Shown one piece after another: positions 9,161 to 20,043 of a stretch of 24,723 nt of DNA; position 1 is the first letter of the stretch; every line of letters starts with the position of its first letter. This stretch comes from DATLXU01 sp035575515 (GTDB taxonomy: Bacteria > Acidobacteriota > Blastocatellia > UBA7656): assembly GCA_035575515.1 (NCBI GenBank), contig DATLXU010000016.1, positions 1-24,723 of the forward strand, given 5' to 3'. The translations under genes and the position numbers were made by a program. The notes under the pieces were generated by a model that saw only the letters and a list, made by a program, of their open reading frames with translations, was not told the origin of the DNA and made no database searches.

Positions 9161-11624
9161 ATTCGCCGAACATTATATTGATGACTTTTAAGATGCCGTT
9201 GACGAAATCAATTCGCTTGACCGCCGTATTCGGCTCGAAGCGCGGGCCGGGCACGGCTTGAAACTGACCCGGCGCAATCTCTATAACTTGAGCCGGGAAC
9301 GCCTGCATCACGCCGCGGTCAATCGCGAGTTGCACGTAGCCGCGAAGAGCGGATGGTATCTGCGCGTTGTCAACCAATGGTTGGCCACCTGAAGTCACAG
9401 TGGTTCCCGCAAGCGCGCGAGCTTGAGCATCAAGCCGCAACGCGCGAACGAGCGCAACCGCTTCTTCGAGGCGATTCACCTGCGCCGCAGGCCCGAACGT
9501 CGAGCCGTCGAGTCCCATCACGCCTTCCTTCTTGAGCGATTCGGCAACGAGCGCGTCAGGCGTGTTTGCGGCGATGTCGGTGAAGCTCGGTTGATTCGGT
9601 ATGTACTGCATCACTCGCGCCGCCATCATCACAGCGCGGGCAAGCTCCATTCGCGTGAGCGTGTCATCGGGCCGGAACGCGCCGCCGTCGGCTGACATCA
9701 CACGGTCATAGACGAGCCGCAACGCTTTCACTTTCGTCGCATCGTCGAGAGAGGCAATGTCGAATACTTGATTCGGGTCGTAAAGGTAATGCGTGATGGT
9801 GACGCGATAAGGCTGCGCGGTGAGCGACCCTTGACCTGACGGGAAGCCCGGACTGACGCGCGCCGTGTAAGAGCCGGCCTGCGGGAATTCCAGTTTCACG
9901 GCTTCGCGCGAACCGAACAGCGCCGCAAGGTTCGCCGCGTCCGAGCGCGCGACCTGCGTGCTGCCGCGAAGCACCGTGAGCGCGAGATCGTTCGCTGCAA
10001 GGTTTGTGTTATCAATCACGATTTCGCCTTCGCCATTCGCCGCGTCCCAATCGAGCTGCACGAACGTGAAGCGCGCGTTGGCAGGAACCGTGAACGCGTG
10101 ATTCATAGTTCCGCCTGCGGGCAATGTTCCTGTGAATGTTTGGCTCTGCTGTGTCAGAGCAAGGCCCTTGCCCGCGAATCCGAAATTGCCATAGGGCTTC
10201 GACGGGTTGAATGCGAGATCAACCGCCGCGTGAACGTTCGCGAGTCCCGCGCCCACTTCAAATTCGTCATAAGTGGCAAGCGGCGTGGCCGTTCGTTCGA
10301 TGACGGCTTTTAGTTCTTCAACTGAAAGCGCGGGGTTGGCTTCGAGAATGTTTGCGACGACTCCCGCAAGGTGCGGGCAGGCCATCGAGGTTCCGCTTAT
10401 CTGCGTGTAGTACGGCAGAAAGGCTGGAGGAATCTGCAAGTCCGCGTCCGCGCCGTTGGCTACGAGGTTCGTGCTCGAACGAGTCGAGATGATGTCTGAA
10501 GTGAATCCCTGATCGGCAGGCCCGCCCGTTCCCGGCGTGAGCACGGTCGGGTGAATCACCGCGTCGCCGAATATTCCGCGCGATGAAAAGCCTGCGATGC
10601 GGCCATCTTTTTGCGACGCGCCCGCTGAGATTATCCATGGAAACGTCGTCCAGCGATTCTGCGAATTGGGACGCGGGCCGTCGTTGCCGTTTGCGAATAC
10701 GACAGCGATGTTTCTTTCGTCATGTAATTTCTTGCTTGCGACGTTGACGGGATGGTCGGGGTCGGGCGCGACCGCCGAGTTGCCCCACGAGTTGCTCACG
10801 ACCCGGATGTTGTACTCGAACTGATGCGTGTAGATATAATCGAACGCGGCGACCTGCCCAAGCACAAACAGCACTCCGCCTGAGCCGAGTCCTACGAGCT
10901 TCGCGCCCGGCGCGACGCCTTGATAAAGTCCGCCGCTCGCCTGACCCGTGCCTGCCGCGATGCCTGCGCAATGAGTGCCGTGCCCGACGTGCGTGTCCGT
11001 GTTGACGACGTTTTCGACGAAGGTAGTCGGCAGTATTCCTTCGAGCGGGTTGCCGAGCGAATCCGCGCGGACGACGAGACCGTCTTTGTCATTCATGTTG
11101 ATGAGCACGTTTTGAATTGTTTTGGCTGCCGGGTCGAGCGGGTTGAATTTCAAATCTGGGTGGCCGCCGTCAATTCCCGAATCATTGATTGCGATGGTGA
11201 CGCCTCTGCCCGACACGGGAAGCCCGCCGTTGCGAGCCGTGAGCGCAGCATCGGTGCGAAGGCGCGTGACTCCAATCAACGGCTTGGATTGATGGAGGTC
11301 GAGTTGCATTGGCGAGTTCAAATAGATTGAGCGGAGCTGCGGCCAGTTAATCATCTGCTGTATTTGCGCAGGAGTCGCGTTGACTCCCATAATCGGAAAG
11401 TTCGCCATCCGCACGCCCATCGTAACTCCGAGCGCGCGAACGGCATTGACCTGCTCGTCGGTCACGCGGTCGCCGTAAAAAGTCAGGACGACTCCGAACT
11501 GCGTTGTTGGCTGCGCGACCCTGAGCCGCACGGCAAGCTCAGGGTCAACTTTCGGGCCTGCCGTTGCGCTCGCGAAGCTAAAGAGGATTATCAGCGCTGC
11601 AAGTATCAGATGCCTGTATCTCAT
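9159..11624 (-). CDS. Secreted S8 subtilisin-like serine peptidase with C-terminal S-layer homology repeats (821 aa)
   Basis: This is a cell-surface subtilase. The signal peptide is about residues 1-22 (MRYRHLILAALIILFSFASATA). A short propeptide-like region (about 35-105) precedes the catalytic domain with Asp148 (INDSGIDG), His215 (GHGTHCAG), Asn314 (FANGNDGP) and Ser413 (SGTSMACPHLAG), so the triad is intact. Residues about 484-612 form a PPC-like beta domain. The rest is three SLH-type segments at about 620-672, 678-735 and 750-815, with signatures such as FRPDDTLTRMELA and FEPNTAVKRIDFV. SLH domains bind cell-wall or outer-layer polymers, which implies surface retention. It lacks the tail module of its neighbours, so it appears to use a different attachment mode. 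The ATG at 11624 follows GGAGG with 5-nt spacing. There is no long PA-type insert between His and Ser, so it is not a simple duplicate of the two larger S8 proteins. Confidence 0.93.
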   Translation of the reverse strand: MRYRHLILAALIILFSFASATAGPKVDPELAVRLRVAQPTTQFGVVLTFYGDRVTDEQVNAVRALGVTMGVRMANFPIMGVNATPAQIQQMINWPQLRSIYLNSPMQLDLHQSKPLIGVTRLRTDAALTARNGGLPVSGRGVTIAINDSGIDGGHPDLKFNPLDPAAKTIQNVLINMNDKDGLVVRADSLGNPLEGILPTTFVENVVNTDTHVGHGTHCAGIAAGTGQASGGLYQGVAPGAKLVGLGSGGVLFVLGQVAAFDYIYTHQFEYNIRVVSNSWGNSAVAPDPDHPVNVASKKLHDERNIAVVFANGNDGPRPNSQNRWTTFPWIISAGASQKDGRIAGFSSRGIFGDAVIHPTVLTPGTGGPADQGFTSDIISTRSSTNLVANGADADLQIPPAFLPYYTQISGTSMACPHLAGVVANILEANPALSVEELKAVIERTATPLATYDEFEVGAGLANVHAAVDLAFNPSKPYGNFGFAGKGLALTQQSQTFTGTLPAGGTMNHAFTVPANARFTFVQLDWDAANGEGEIVIDNTNLAANDLALTVLRGSTQVARSDAANLAALFGSREAVKLEFPQAGSYTARVSPGFPSGQGSLTAQPYRVTITHYLYDPNQVFDIASLDDATKVKALRLVYDRVMSADGGAFRPDDTLTRMELARAVMMAARVMQYIPNQPSFTDIAANTPDALVAESLKKEGVMGLDGSTFGPAAQVNRLEEAVALVRALRLDAQARALAGTTVTSGGQPLVDNAQIPSALRGYVQLAIDRGVMQAFPAQVIEIAPGQFQAVPGPRFEPNTAVKRIDFVNGILKVINIMFGE

Positions 11625-11649
11625 TGAGTCCTCCGTGGCAGATTCGACA

Positions 11650-11767
11650 ATTGTAGGGGCAGAGCTTGTTCCCGCCCACGACCCGCAAGCGGGTTCCCCG
11701 CGCAGGCCAATGATTCGTCATCGCGCTTGCGCGCGATTCGGGCAGCCACGAGGGCTGCCCCTACAAT
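11650..11767. repeat. 118-bp MITE-like palindromic element with 13-bp terminal inverted repeats
   Basis: The ends ATTGTAGGGGCAG (11650-11662) and CTGCCCCTACAAT (11755-11767) are perfect inverted repeats of 13 bp. Inside lie three smaller hairpins: ACCCGC/GCGGGT near 11681, TCGCGC/GCGCGA near 11720, and GGGCAGCC/GGCTGCCC at the right end. It has no coding capacity. It fills the gap between two S8 genes and ends 4 nt from the stop codon of the upstream one. The structure resembles short non-autonomous or REP-like dispersed elements; no target-site duplication is evident. Confidence 0.6.
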
Positions 11768-11771
11768 CGCG

Positions 11772-14700
11772 TTACTCGATGCCGTCAACCGTTACGGTCC
11801 CGGTCGCGGGGTTTGCGGTGAAGCGAATCTTCACCCTGAACTTGCGGCTCTGCTTTTCGCCGACCGAAGCCGAAGCGAATGCGGGATCAGGGAACTGGCC
11901 CTTCACGACAGCCGTGTAGGTGAACAACTCAGCCGCCGCGTCGGCAAACTTCAAGTGACGCGCGCCGCTCACCTCGCCTGGCGTGAGCGCGCGGTCTGAG
12001 CCGAGCGCGTTCGAGTAATCAAACGTCGCAGAGCTTTCAACTCCGTTGCCGCCGTTGTCTGCGTTGATGACGCGCACGGTCCCTGATGTTGATTGAATCG
12101 AAACGACATTGAACTTGAGCGGCGGCAATATCGTCTTGTCCGTCGTCTTGTTCTTCAATGTTTGATCGAACTCAAACACGCCAGCAGTGAGCGAGACGTT
12201 CGAGATAGCGGTCTGAATCAACGAAGTCACGTCGGATTCAAGGCGACGATCAACCTGCACGGTTTGAATCGCGCTGTACGGTCCTTGCAGCAATCCGTAC
12301 TGCACGGTGTAGAGACCAGCGACGCGATAGTTGTACGTGCCGTTGCTGCGGTTCGTTATGTCGAAGATGGTCTGGCTCGCAGGCACGTCGGCAAGCACAG
12401 TGAAGGCGCCGCTGTTCTTCTGCTCTTCAATGCGGAACTTAGCGGGAGCATTCGCGCCTGTCGCCGCATACGAAAGCGAGTAGCTGCCGTTGATTTCAAT
12501 CACGGGCGAGCCGCTCACTTCCGTGCCGCTAGCAGGATTGAGCGTCGGAGCAGACATCGAAACTGTCGGGCGAACGGCGCGATAGTAGAACGGCATTCTC
12601 AAACTCTGTCCGCCGGTCGCGCGAGTCGCTGTGACGTACCATTGAGCTTGCGTAGCGTCAGCAATTCCCTGCCCATTGGCCACAGTCTTTACGTTGAAGC
12701 TGGCGCTGCCGCCCGCCGGGACCGTGACCGAAGAAATCGGATTGCCGCTCGCGTCGGTAATTGTCACGCTGAAGTTCGCACCATCAACGTTTCGCACTCC
12801 GCTCACGGCGAGGTTGTACGTGCCCGCACCGCCGCCACTGGTCACATCATAAATTTTGACGGTCTGCGAGATCGTCGCCGTGCCTATGACGTTCGCAATC
12901 GGCACCGCGCCGAAACTGAAGCTCGGCGTGAAATCGGGATTGCCAGTTGACGGTTGAGCAAGCACGCCAAACGTGCGGCCAAGGGGCGAGCCTGTCGGGC
13001 CGGGCTGGCCCACGCCCATCAATGCTTTCGTGTTCGCCGCCGCGTAAGCGTCAACGAGTCCGCCGCCTTGTTCGTTGATCGAGTTCGCGCCGTCGGCAAT
13101 GGGCGAACCATCGGCGTTTCGCAGGTTCGTCGCAGAGTTGACGAGCGCGGCGCGCACCATCGAAGGAGTCCAGTCCGGGTGCTTCTGCTTAATCAACGCC
13201 GCGACGCCTGCCGTTATCGGGCCGCTGAATGATGTGCCCGAAGCGGAGATGTAACGCGTTGGATCGAACATCGTCGCCGTGCTTGTCTCTGCTCCGCCAA
13301 TTGCGATGGTTGCAGAGAGAATCGAAACGCCCGGAGCGGTCACGTCCGGTTTGATCTGGCCGAATCCCGAAACAGGCCCGCGCGAGCTGAAGTCCGCCAT
13401 CGCAGGGTTGAACAACAAGGCTTTGTTGATTCTGATCTGCTTCGCTGACACTGCGCCGAACGCGTCTGAGCCGATGATTGATTTCAGATACTCGCCGTTG
13501 GCTTTCGACATTCCGAGCACCGGGATTGTTGATTTGCGAGCCGTAGCAGCGGTCAGCTCGCCGTCAACGTTGTTGTAGATGATCGCCGCGATTGCGCCTT
13601 TGGCTGCGGCAAGTGCAGCCTTGTTCGAAAATAACCCCGTGCCTTGCCCCTGCGCGCTTACGGTGCTGCCGCGAGCGATGAGAGCAATCTTACCGCTGAC
13701 GGAATCGGGGACCTGATCGGGCGTGTCCGCGAGTCCGCAGTAAACATAGTTGTTCGTAATGTCGGCGGTGATCGGAGCCGAGCCATCGAGCGGGAACGCG
13801 TACATTCCGGCGCGGCTGCCGTCCGTCACGTCAACGCTGTTCGGTCCCGCGCCGGGATCAATGTTCGCGCCGACCGCGATCACGCGACGGCCCGAAGCCG
13901 GGTCGCCGACTGTCCCTTCGCCCGGCCCGCTGTTTCCGGCAGATGCGACGACAATGGTTCCAGCGAGCGCGGCGTTGTCACACGCAACCGAGTCAGGCGA
14001 GTCAGGCCCGCCCGATCCGCCTAATGATAGATTGATGACGTGCGCAACAGGCTTAGGCTGGCCCGTGATCGTGCGAGGTTGAACCGCGTCTTCGATGCAG
14101 GCGATTATCGAAGCCACAAGGCCCGTGCCCGCTGCGGTGAGGGCTTTGTAAGCCATTATCTTCGCCTGCGGCGCGACTCCGTGAATCGGAATGTCGTCCG
14201 CCGTGAGAGGCAGTCCGTCGGGACCGGGAGCGAACCCGCGATAGCCCGCGGCATCTGCGGCGACGTGAGTGCCGTGACCGAAATCGTCGCCGACTCCTAC
14301 AGGGCCTGCCGTGAAATTCATGTAGTAGACAACTTTCTTATTCGTGTTCAAAGCGGCGACCGGCGGCGCTGCGCCGAATTGCGGAGGCGTTGGGTCTCCG
14401 CCGAACATCTCGTGCGACCAGTCAACTCCAGTGTCAATGACTGCTATATAAACTCCATCGCCTTCAAGTCCGCCCGTGTTGAGCGTATCAAATTGAGTGA
14501 GCCGTGCGGGATTTCCATAAAGCAGCGGCGCGCGTGTGTAATCAACCGCGTGATCGAGGTGCACGGTAACTATGCCGTTCGGATAAACGCCGAGCACGTC
14601 TTCAAGTCCGGCAATTATTGGCATGACCGCGTCGGGCACCTCTAACGCGATGCCGTTATAAACGTAGTTGAATCGGTATTGAATCGTCGGCGTGACGGGA

Positions 14701-15008
14701 CCGTTCGGAGCCGTGACGCTTGAGATTTTGTAAGGCACACCAGCGGCGGTCAATCGAGCGAGGAACTGATCCTGCTCGGCGATGATCTGCTGGCGATAGC
14801 TTTCAACGTCGAAGGAGCGCCCGGCAGCTTCGGCTTTGGTTTTTGCGACAACCACAGGATCGCCTTTCAATTCGACAATGATGGAAGTGAGCGGCAACTG
14901 TGCGCTCGCGCGCGGCGTGAGGATTGTCTTTCCGAAAAGCACGACGCCGACAGCAGCGGCGATGAAGAAAGCAACAACAGCGAAGCGGTATCTGGAGGAA
15001 AGATGCAT
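11772..15008 (-). CDS. Secreted S8 subtilisin-like serine peptidase with PA domain and shared C-terminal module (1078 aa)
   Basis: This is a paralogue of the S8 protein at 1592-5284, with matching domain order through the protease and first sandwich domains. The signal peptide has a hydrophobic stretch at about residues 9-30 and ASAQ at 34-37. An I9-like propeptide spans about 40-150. Catalytic residues are Asp192 (VIDTGVDW), His245 (GHGTHVA), Asn359 (SAGNSGP) and Ser593 (SGTSFSGPITAG). The Ser motif has FSGP in place of the MATPH seen in its paralogue, but the serine is kept. A PA-type insert lies at about 435-520. An Fn3-like segment (about 815-920) leads to the C-terminal module (925-1078): AISNVSL, GVFEFDQT, INADNGGNG, AELFTYTAVV, then IRFTANPATG after a short linker. 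This copy lacks the PPC-like domain. The ATG at 15008 is chosen over a GTG at 15044 because AAGGAG lies 9 nt before it and directly precedes the signal peptide. Confidence 0.93.
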   Translation of the reverse strand: MHLSSRYRFAVVAFFIAAAVGVVLFGKTILTPRASAQLPLTSIIVELKGDPVVVAKTKAEAAGRSFDVESYRQQIIAEQDQFLARLTAAGVPYKISSVTAPNGPVTPTIQYRFNYVYNGIALEVPDAVMPIIAGLEDVLGVYPNGIVTVHLDHAVDYTRAPLLYGNPARLTQFDTLNTGGLEGDGVYIAVIDTGVDWSHEMFGGDPTPPQFGAAPPVAALNTNKKVVYYMNFTAGPVGVGDDFGHGTHVAADAAGYRGFAPGPDGLPLTADDIPIHGVAPQAKIMAYKALTAAGTGLVASIIACIEDAVQPRTITGQPKPVAHVINLSLGGSGGPDSPDSVACDNAALAGTIVVASAGNSGPGEGTVGDPASGRRVIAVGANIDPGAGPNSVDVTDGSRAGMYAFPLDGSAPITADITNNYVYCGLADTPDQVPDSVSGKIALIARGSTVSAQGQGTGLFSNKAALAAAKGAIAAIIYNNVDGELTAATARKSTIPVLGMSKANGEYLKSIIGSDAFGAVSAKQIRINKALLFNPAMADFSSRGPVSGFGQIKPDVTAPGVSILSATIAIGGAETSTATMFDPTRYISASGTSFSGPITAGVAALIKQKHPDWTPSMVRAALVNSATNLRNADGSPIADGANSINEQGGGLVDAYAAANTKALMGVGQPGPTGSPLGRTFGVLAQPSTGNPDFTPSFSFGAVPIANVIGTATISQTVKIYDVTSGGGAGTYNLAVSGVRNVDGANFSVTITDASGNPISSVTVPAGGSASFNVKTVANGQGIADATQAQWYVTATRATGGQSLRMPFYYRAVRPTVSMSAPTLNPASGTEVSGSPVIEINGSYSLSYAATGANAPAKFRIEEQKNSGAFTVLADVPASQTIFDITNRSNGTYNYRVAGLYTVQYGLLQGPYSAIQTVQVDRRLESDVTSLIQTAISNVSLTAGVFEFDQTLKNKTTDKTILPPLKFNVVSIQSTSGTVRVINADNGGNGVESSATFDYSNALGSDRALTPGEVSGARHLKFADAAAELFTYTAVVKGQFPDPAFASASVGEKQSRKFRVKIRFTANPATGTVTVDGIE

Positions 15009-15017
15009 GGCTATAGT

Positions 15018-15023
15018 CTCCTT
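15018..15023 (-). promoter_or_regulatory. Ribosome binding site that fixes the S8 start at 15008
   Basis: The minus strand reads AAGGAG, 9 nt before the ATG at 15008. It lies inside the longer alternative reading from GTG 15044, which would also add a His-rich stretch ahead of the signal peptide. Confidence 0.75.
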
Positions 15024-15059
15024 GATGTGATGATGAAGCAACACAATTCCTTTCCCGCC

Positions 15060-15120
15060 GCGCGAGGCGCAGCAGGCATTTAACAGATTCTGAAATGTGG
15101 GGATTAAATGCGGCTCGCGC
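15060..15120. repeat. Two-tier inverted repeat in the divergent intergenic region
   Basis: The inner arms GCATTTAA (15076-15083) and TTAAATGC (15104-15111) are perfect 8-mers around a 20-nt loop. The outer arms GCGCGAG (15060-15066) and CTCGCGC (15114-15120) are perfect 7-mers. It lies about 50 bp upstream of the S8 gene start on the minus strand. It could be a 5'-leader hairpin, an operator or a dispersed palindrome. A further small hairpin AAGCCTG-TTT-CAGGCTT lies at 15138-15154. Nothing else coding is seen in 15009-15271. Confidence 0.45.
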
Positions 15121-15235
15121 CCCCGTGCAGGCCGCCGAAGCCTGTTTCAGGCTTACGCGCCGAAAGATACTTGCAAGGTGTTGACCGATTCTTGAACTAA
15201 ACTTGAAAAGCCGAAAGCCAATTATTTTTCAGGCA

Positions 15236-15244
15236 TGGTATATT
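15236..15244 (+). promoter_or_regulatory. Candidate extended -10 promoter for the IleRS gene
   Basis: TGGTATATT fits the extended -10 form TGnTATAAT with one mismatch in the hexamer. The position 17 nt upstream (AGCCAA) is not a recognisable -35, which an extended -10 can tolerate. It would give a leader of roughly 20 nt that still contains the AAGGAG ribosome binding site. Confidence 0.4.
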
Positions 15245-15258
15245 CTCAGAATTATTTT

Positions 15259-15264
15259 AAGGAG
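15259..15264 (+). promoter_or_regulatory. Ribosome binding site that fixes the IleRS start at 15272
   Basis: AAGGAG lies 7 nt before the ATG at 15272. An in-frame TTG at 15203 would add 23 residues, but it has no such site and would place the candidate promoter inside the coding region. Confidence 0.8.
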
Positions 15265-15271
15265 CGAACGG

Positions 15272-18403
<3,132 letters not shown>

Positions 18404-18498
18404 CGAAGTTACACGAAAGCAAAGATTCTCTACCGATACCGAGCCAAGCAGCGATTATTGGATGATATGCCTTTGCATAAAGGCGCGGTGTTCACGCC

Positions 18499-20043
18499 AT
18501 GACTGAATATGATTTTAACTTTGGCATTAGAAAAAATTCAGAGCTATACTATAGCCGCTTCACAGATCATAAGTTTGGTACATCAACCGATATGATAACC
18601 AAAGAACATATTCAGCAATTAAAACAAAACGACATTCAAGAACTCTATAGATTAATAAAAGAGGCTAGAGGAACCCGTGAGCTTATACTCATCCTAGAAA
18701 ACCTAGGATACTTACCCGATGGATTTGATAGTGATGTGATAAGACCACTGCTTAACCATTCAAACCCAAATGTGCGCTTTTGGACAGTTAAAAACCTCGG
18801 AAAAGTTTCTGACTCAACTCTCTTGGACTCGCTTTTTGAAATCGCTAAGAATGACCCTGATTCAATGGTAAGGCGCGAAGCGGTTTCATCTATTGGGCGT
18901 ATGAGAACGCCTCTGGCAATACCATATCTGGGGCGGTTATCGAAAGATAATGACCCTAAAGTTGTATTGCAAGCAATTCGTGGATTGCTTGTTTTCAAAT
19001 CGGATGCCTCTGTTAAGAAGGACTTGTTGGAACTCAGGTCTCATCCGAACGAGATGGTTCAATCTGTTATTCGTCGAGAATTCTCTCAGAATGACAACCA
19101 TAGTTCTAAGAAAGCCCCTCATCCTGTATTCCCAAGTTTTATGAAGGATGTCGTGGTTCACGGAGATGTGCGCGAAGTTCTGAATTATGTTCCTGATGAA
19201 TCCATACATTTAACTTTTACTTCGCCGCCTTATTACAATGCTCGTGATTACTCCATTTATACCAGCTACAATGAATATCTTGGTTTTTTAACGGATGTAT
19301 TTAAGGAAGTGCATCGTGTTACCAAAGAAGGGCGTTTCCTCATTGTAAACACTTCTCCCGTAATTATCCCTCGCGTTAGCCGCGCGCATTCTAGCAAGCG
19401 ATATCCTATACCGTTCGACCTTCATGGTCGCTTGGTTCAGGACGGTTGGGAATTCATTGATGACATTATTTGGCTTAAACCAGAAAGCAGCGTGAAGAAT
19501 CGTAATGCTGGCTTTTTACAGCATCGCAAACCCCTTGCCTATAAGCCAAACGCAATAACCGAATACTTGATGGTATATCGCAAGGAGACAGACAAACTAC
19601 TTGATTACAATATGAAGCAATATGATCGGGATACTATCGAAGAGAGTCGGGTTAAAGGCGAGTATGAGACATCAAACGTTTGGAAAATAGACCCCGTCTT
19701 TGACAACGTACATACTGCGGTTTTCCCAATTGAATTATGCAATAGAGTCATCAAATTCTATTCTTACAAGGGCGATTTGGTTTTCGATCCTTTTGGTGGG
19801 AGCGGAACCTTTGGAAAAGCGGCGAAAAACTTAGGAAGACATTTCTTCTTGACAGAACAGGAAGAAAGATACATCGAAAGGATGAAGCAGGATATGGCCC
19901 GAAGAAGTCTATTTGGTCAACGTGAGACCAGTTTCCTGACAGCAGAGCAATTCATTAAACTCAGCAAGGAATTTGAAGATGACAATAACCGAAAGTGTAA
20001 TACGAGAAATTATAAAGAGGCTTCTGAAAGGCCAAGATTATAG
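18499..20043 (+). CDS. Beta-class DNA methyltransferase (probable N4-cytosine) with N-terminal HEAT-like repeats (514 aa)
   Basis: This is the modification half of a restriction-modification pair, using S-adenosylmethionine to methylate an exocyclic amino group of DNA. Catalytic motif IV TSPPY (241-245) comes before the SAM-binding motif I DPFGGSGT (430-437), the permuted order of the beta class; SPPY favours m4C. Residues about 60-195 look like HEAT-type helical repeats (NPNVRFWTVKNLG, DSMVRREAVSSIG, DPKVVLQAIRGLL), an unusual addition that may mediate partner or DNA contact. The last 65 bases overlap the endonuclease gene, so the two are probably translationally coupled. A sampled stretch is about 40% GC against the high 50s in flanking genes, suggesting transfer. 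The start is uncertain: the ATG at 18499 has no ribosome binding site, and a good promoter lies just inside it. The true start may be the ATG at 18592 (MITKEHIQ). Confidence 0.88.
   Translation: MTEYDFNFGIRKNSELYYSRFTDHKFGTSTDMITKEHIQQLKQNDIQELYRLIKEARGTRELILILENLGYLPDGFDSDVIRPLLNHSNPNVRFWTVKNLGKVSDSTLLDSLFEIAKNDPDSMVRREAVSSIGRMRTPLAIPYLGRLSKDNDPKVVLQAIRGLLVFKSDASVKKDLLELRSHPNEMVQSVIRREFSQNDNHSSKKAPHPVFPSFMKDVVVHGDVREVLNYVPDESIHLTFTSPPYYNARDYSIYTSYNEYLGFLTDVFKEVHRVTKEGRFLIVNTSPVIIPRVSRAHSSKRYPIPFDLHGRLVQDGWEFIDDIIWLKPESSVKNRNAGFLQHRKPLAYKPNAITEYLMVYRKETDKLLDYNMKQYDRDTIEESRVKGEYETSNVWKIDPVFDNVHTAVFPIELCNRVIKFYSYKGDLVFDPFGGSGTFGKAAKNLGRHFFLTEQEERYIERMKQDMARRSLFGQRETSFLTAEQFIKLSKEFEDDNNRKCNTRNYKEASERPRL
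18521..18550 (+). promoter_or_regulatory. Sigma-70-like promoter for the restriction-modification operon
   Basis: TTGGCA (18521-18526) and TATACT (18545-18550) are separated by 18 nt; each hexamer is close to consensus. Transcription would start near 18557, downstream of the first possible ATG of the methyltransferase. If used, translation would begin at 18592 and the first 31 codons of the longer frame would not be translated. Confidence 0.5.
19966..19970 (+). promoter_or_regulatory. Ribosome binding site for the endonuclease, inside the methyltransferase gene
   Basis: AAGGA lies 8 nt before the ATG at 19979. It favours that ATG over the TTG two codons earlier at 19973 and lets translation start within the end of the methyltransferase frame. 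Confidence 0.65.

Noticed and set aside
12093..12950. Long plus-strand open frame (285 codons) opposite the S8 gene
   Set aside because: It is an antisense shadow of a clearly coding S8 frame; it is rich in Arg, Val and His, has no motif and no ribosome binding site. The same holds for 3032-3772, 5802-6437, 7707-8324 and 14040-14645.
15138..15154. Hairpin AAGCCTG-TTT-CAGGCTT as a terminator
   Set aside because: The stem is only 7 bp, no T-run follows on either strand, and no gene ends nearby.
15203..15271. Longer IleRS start at TTG 15203
   Set aside because: No ribosome binding site there; the ATG at 15272 has AAGGAG 7 nt upstream, and IleRS proteins begin close to that point.
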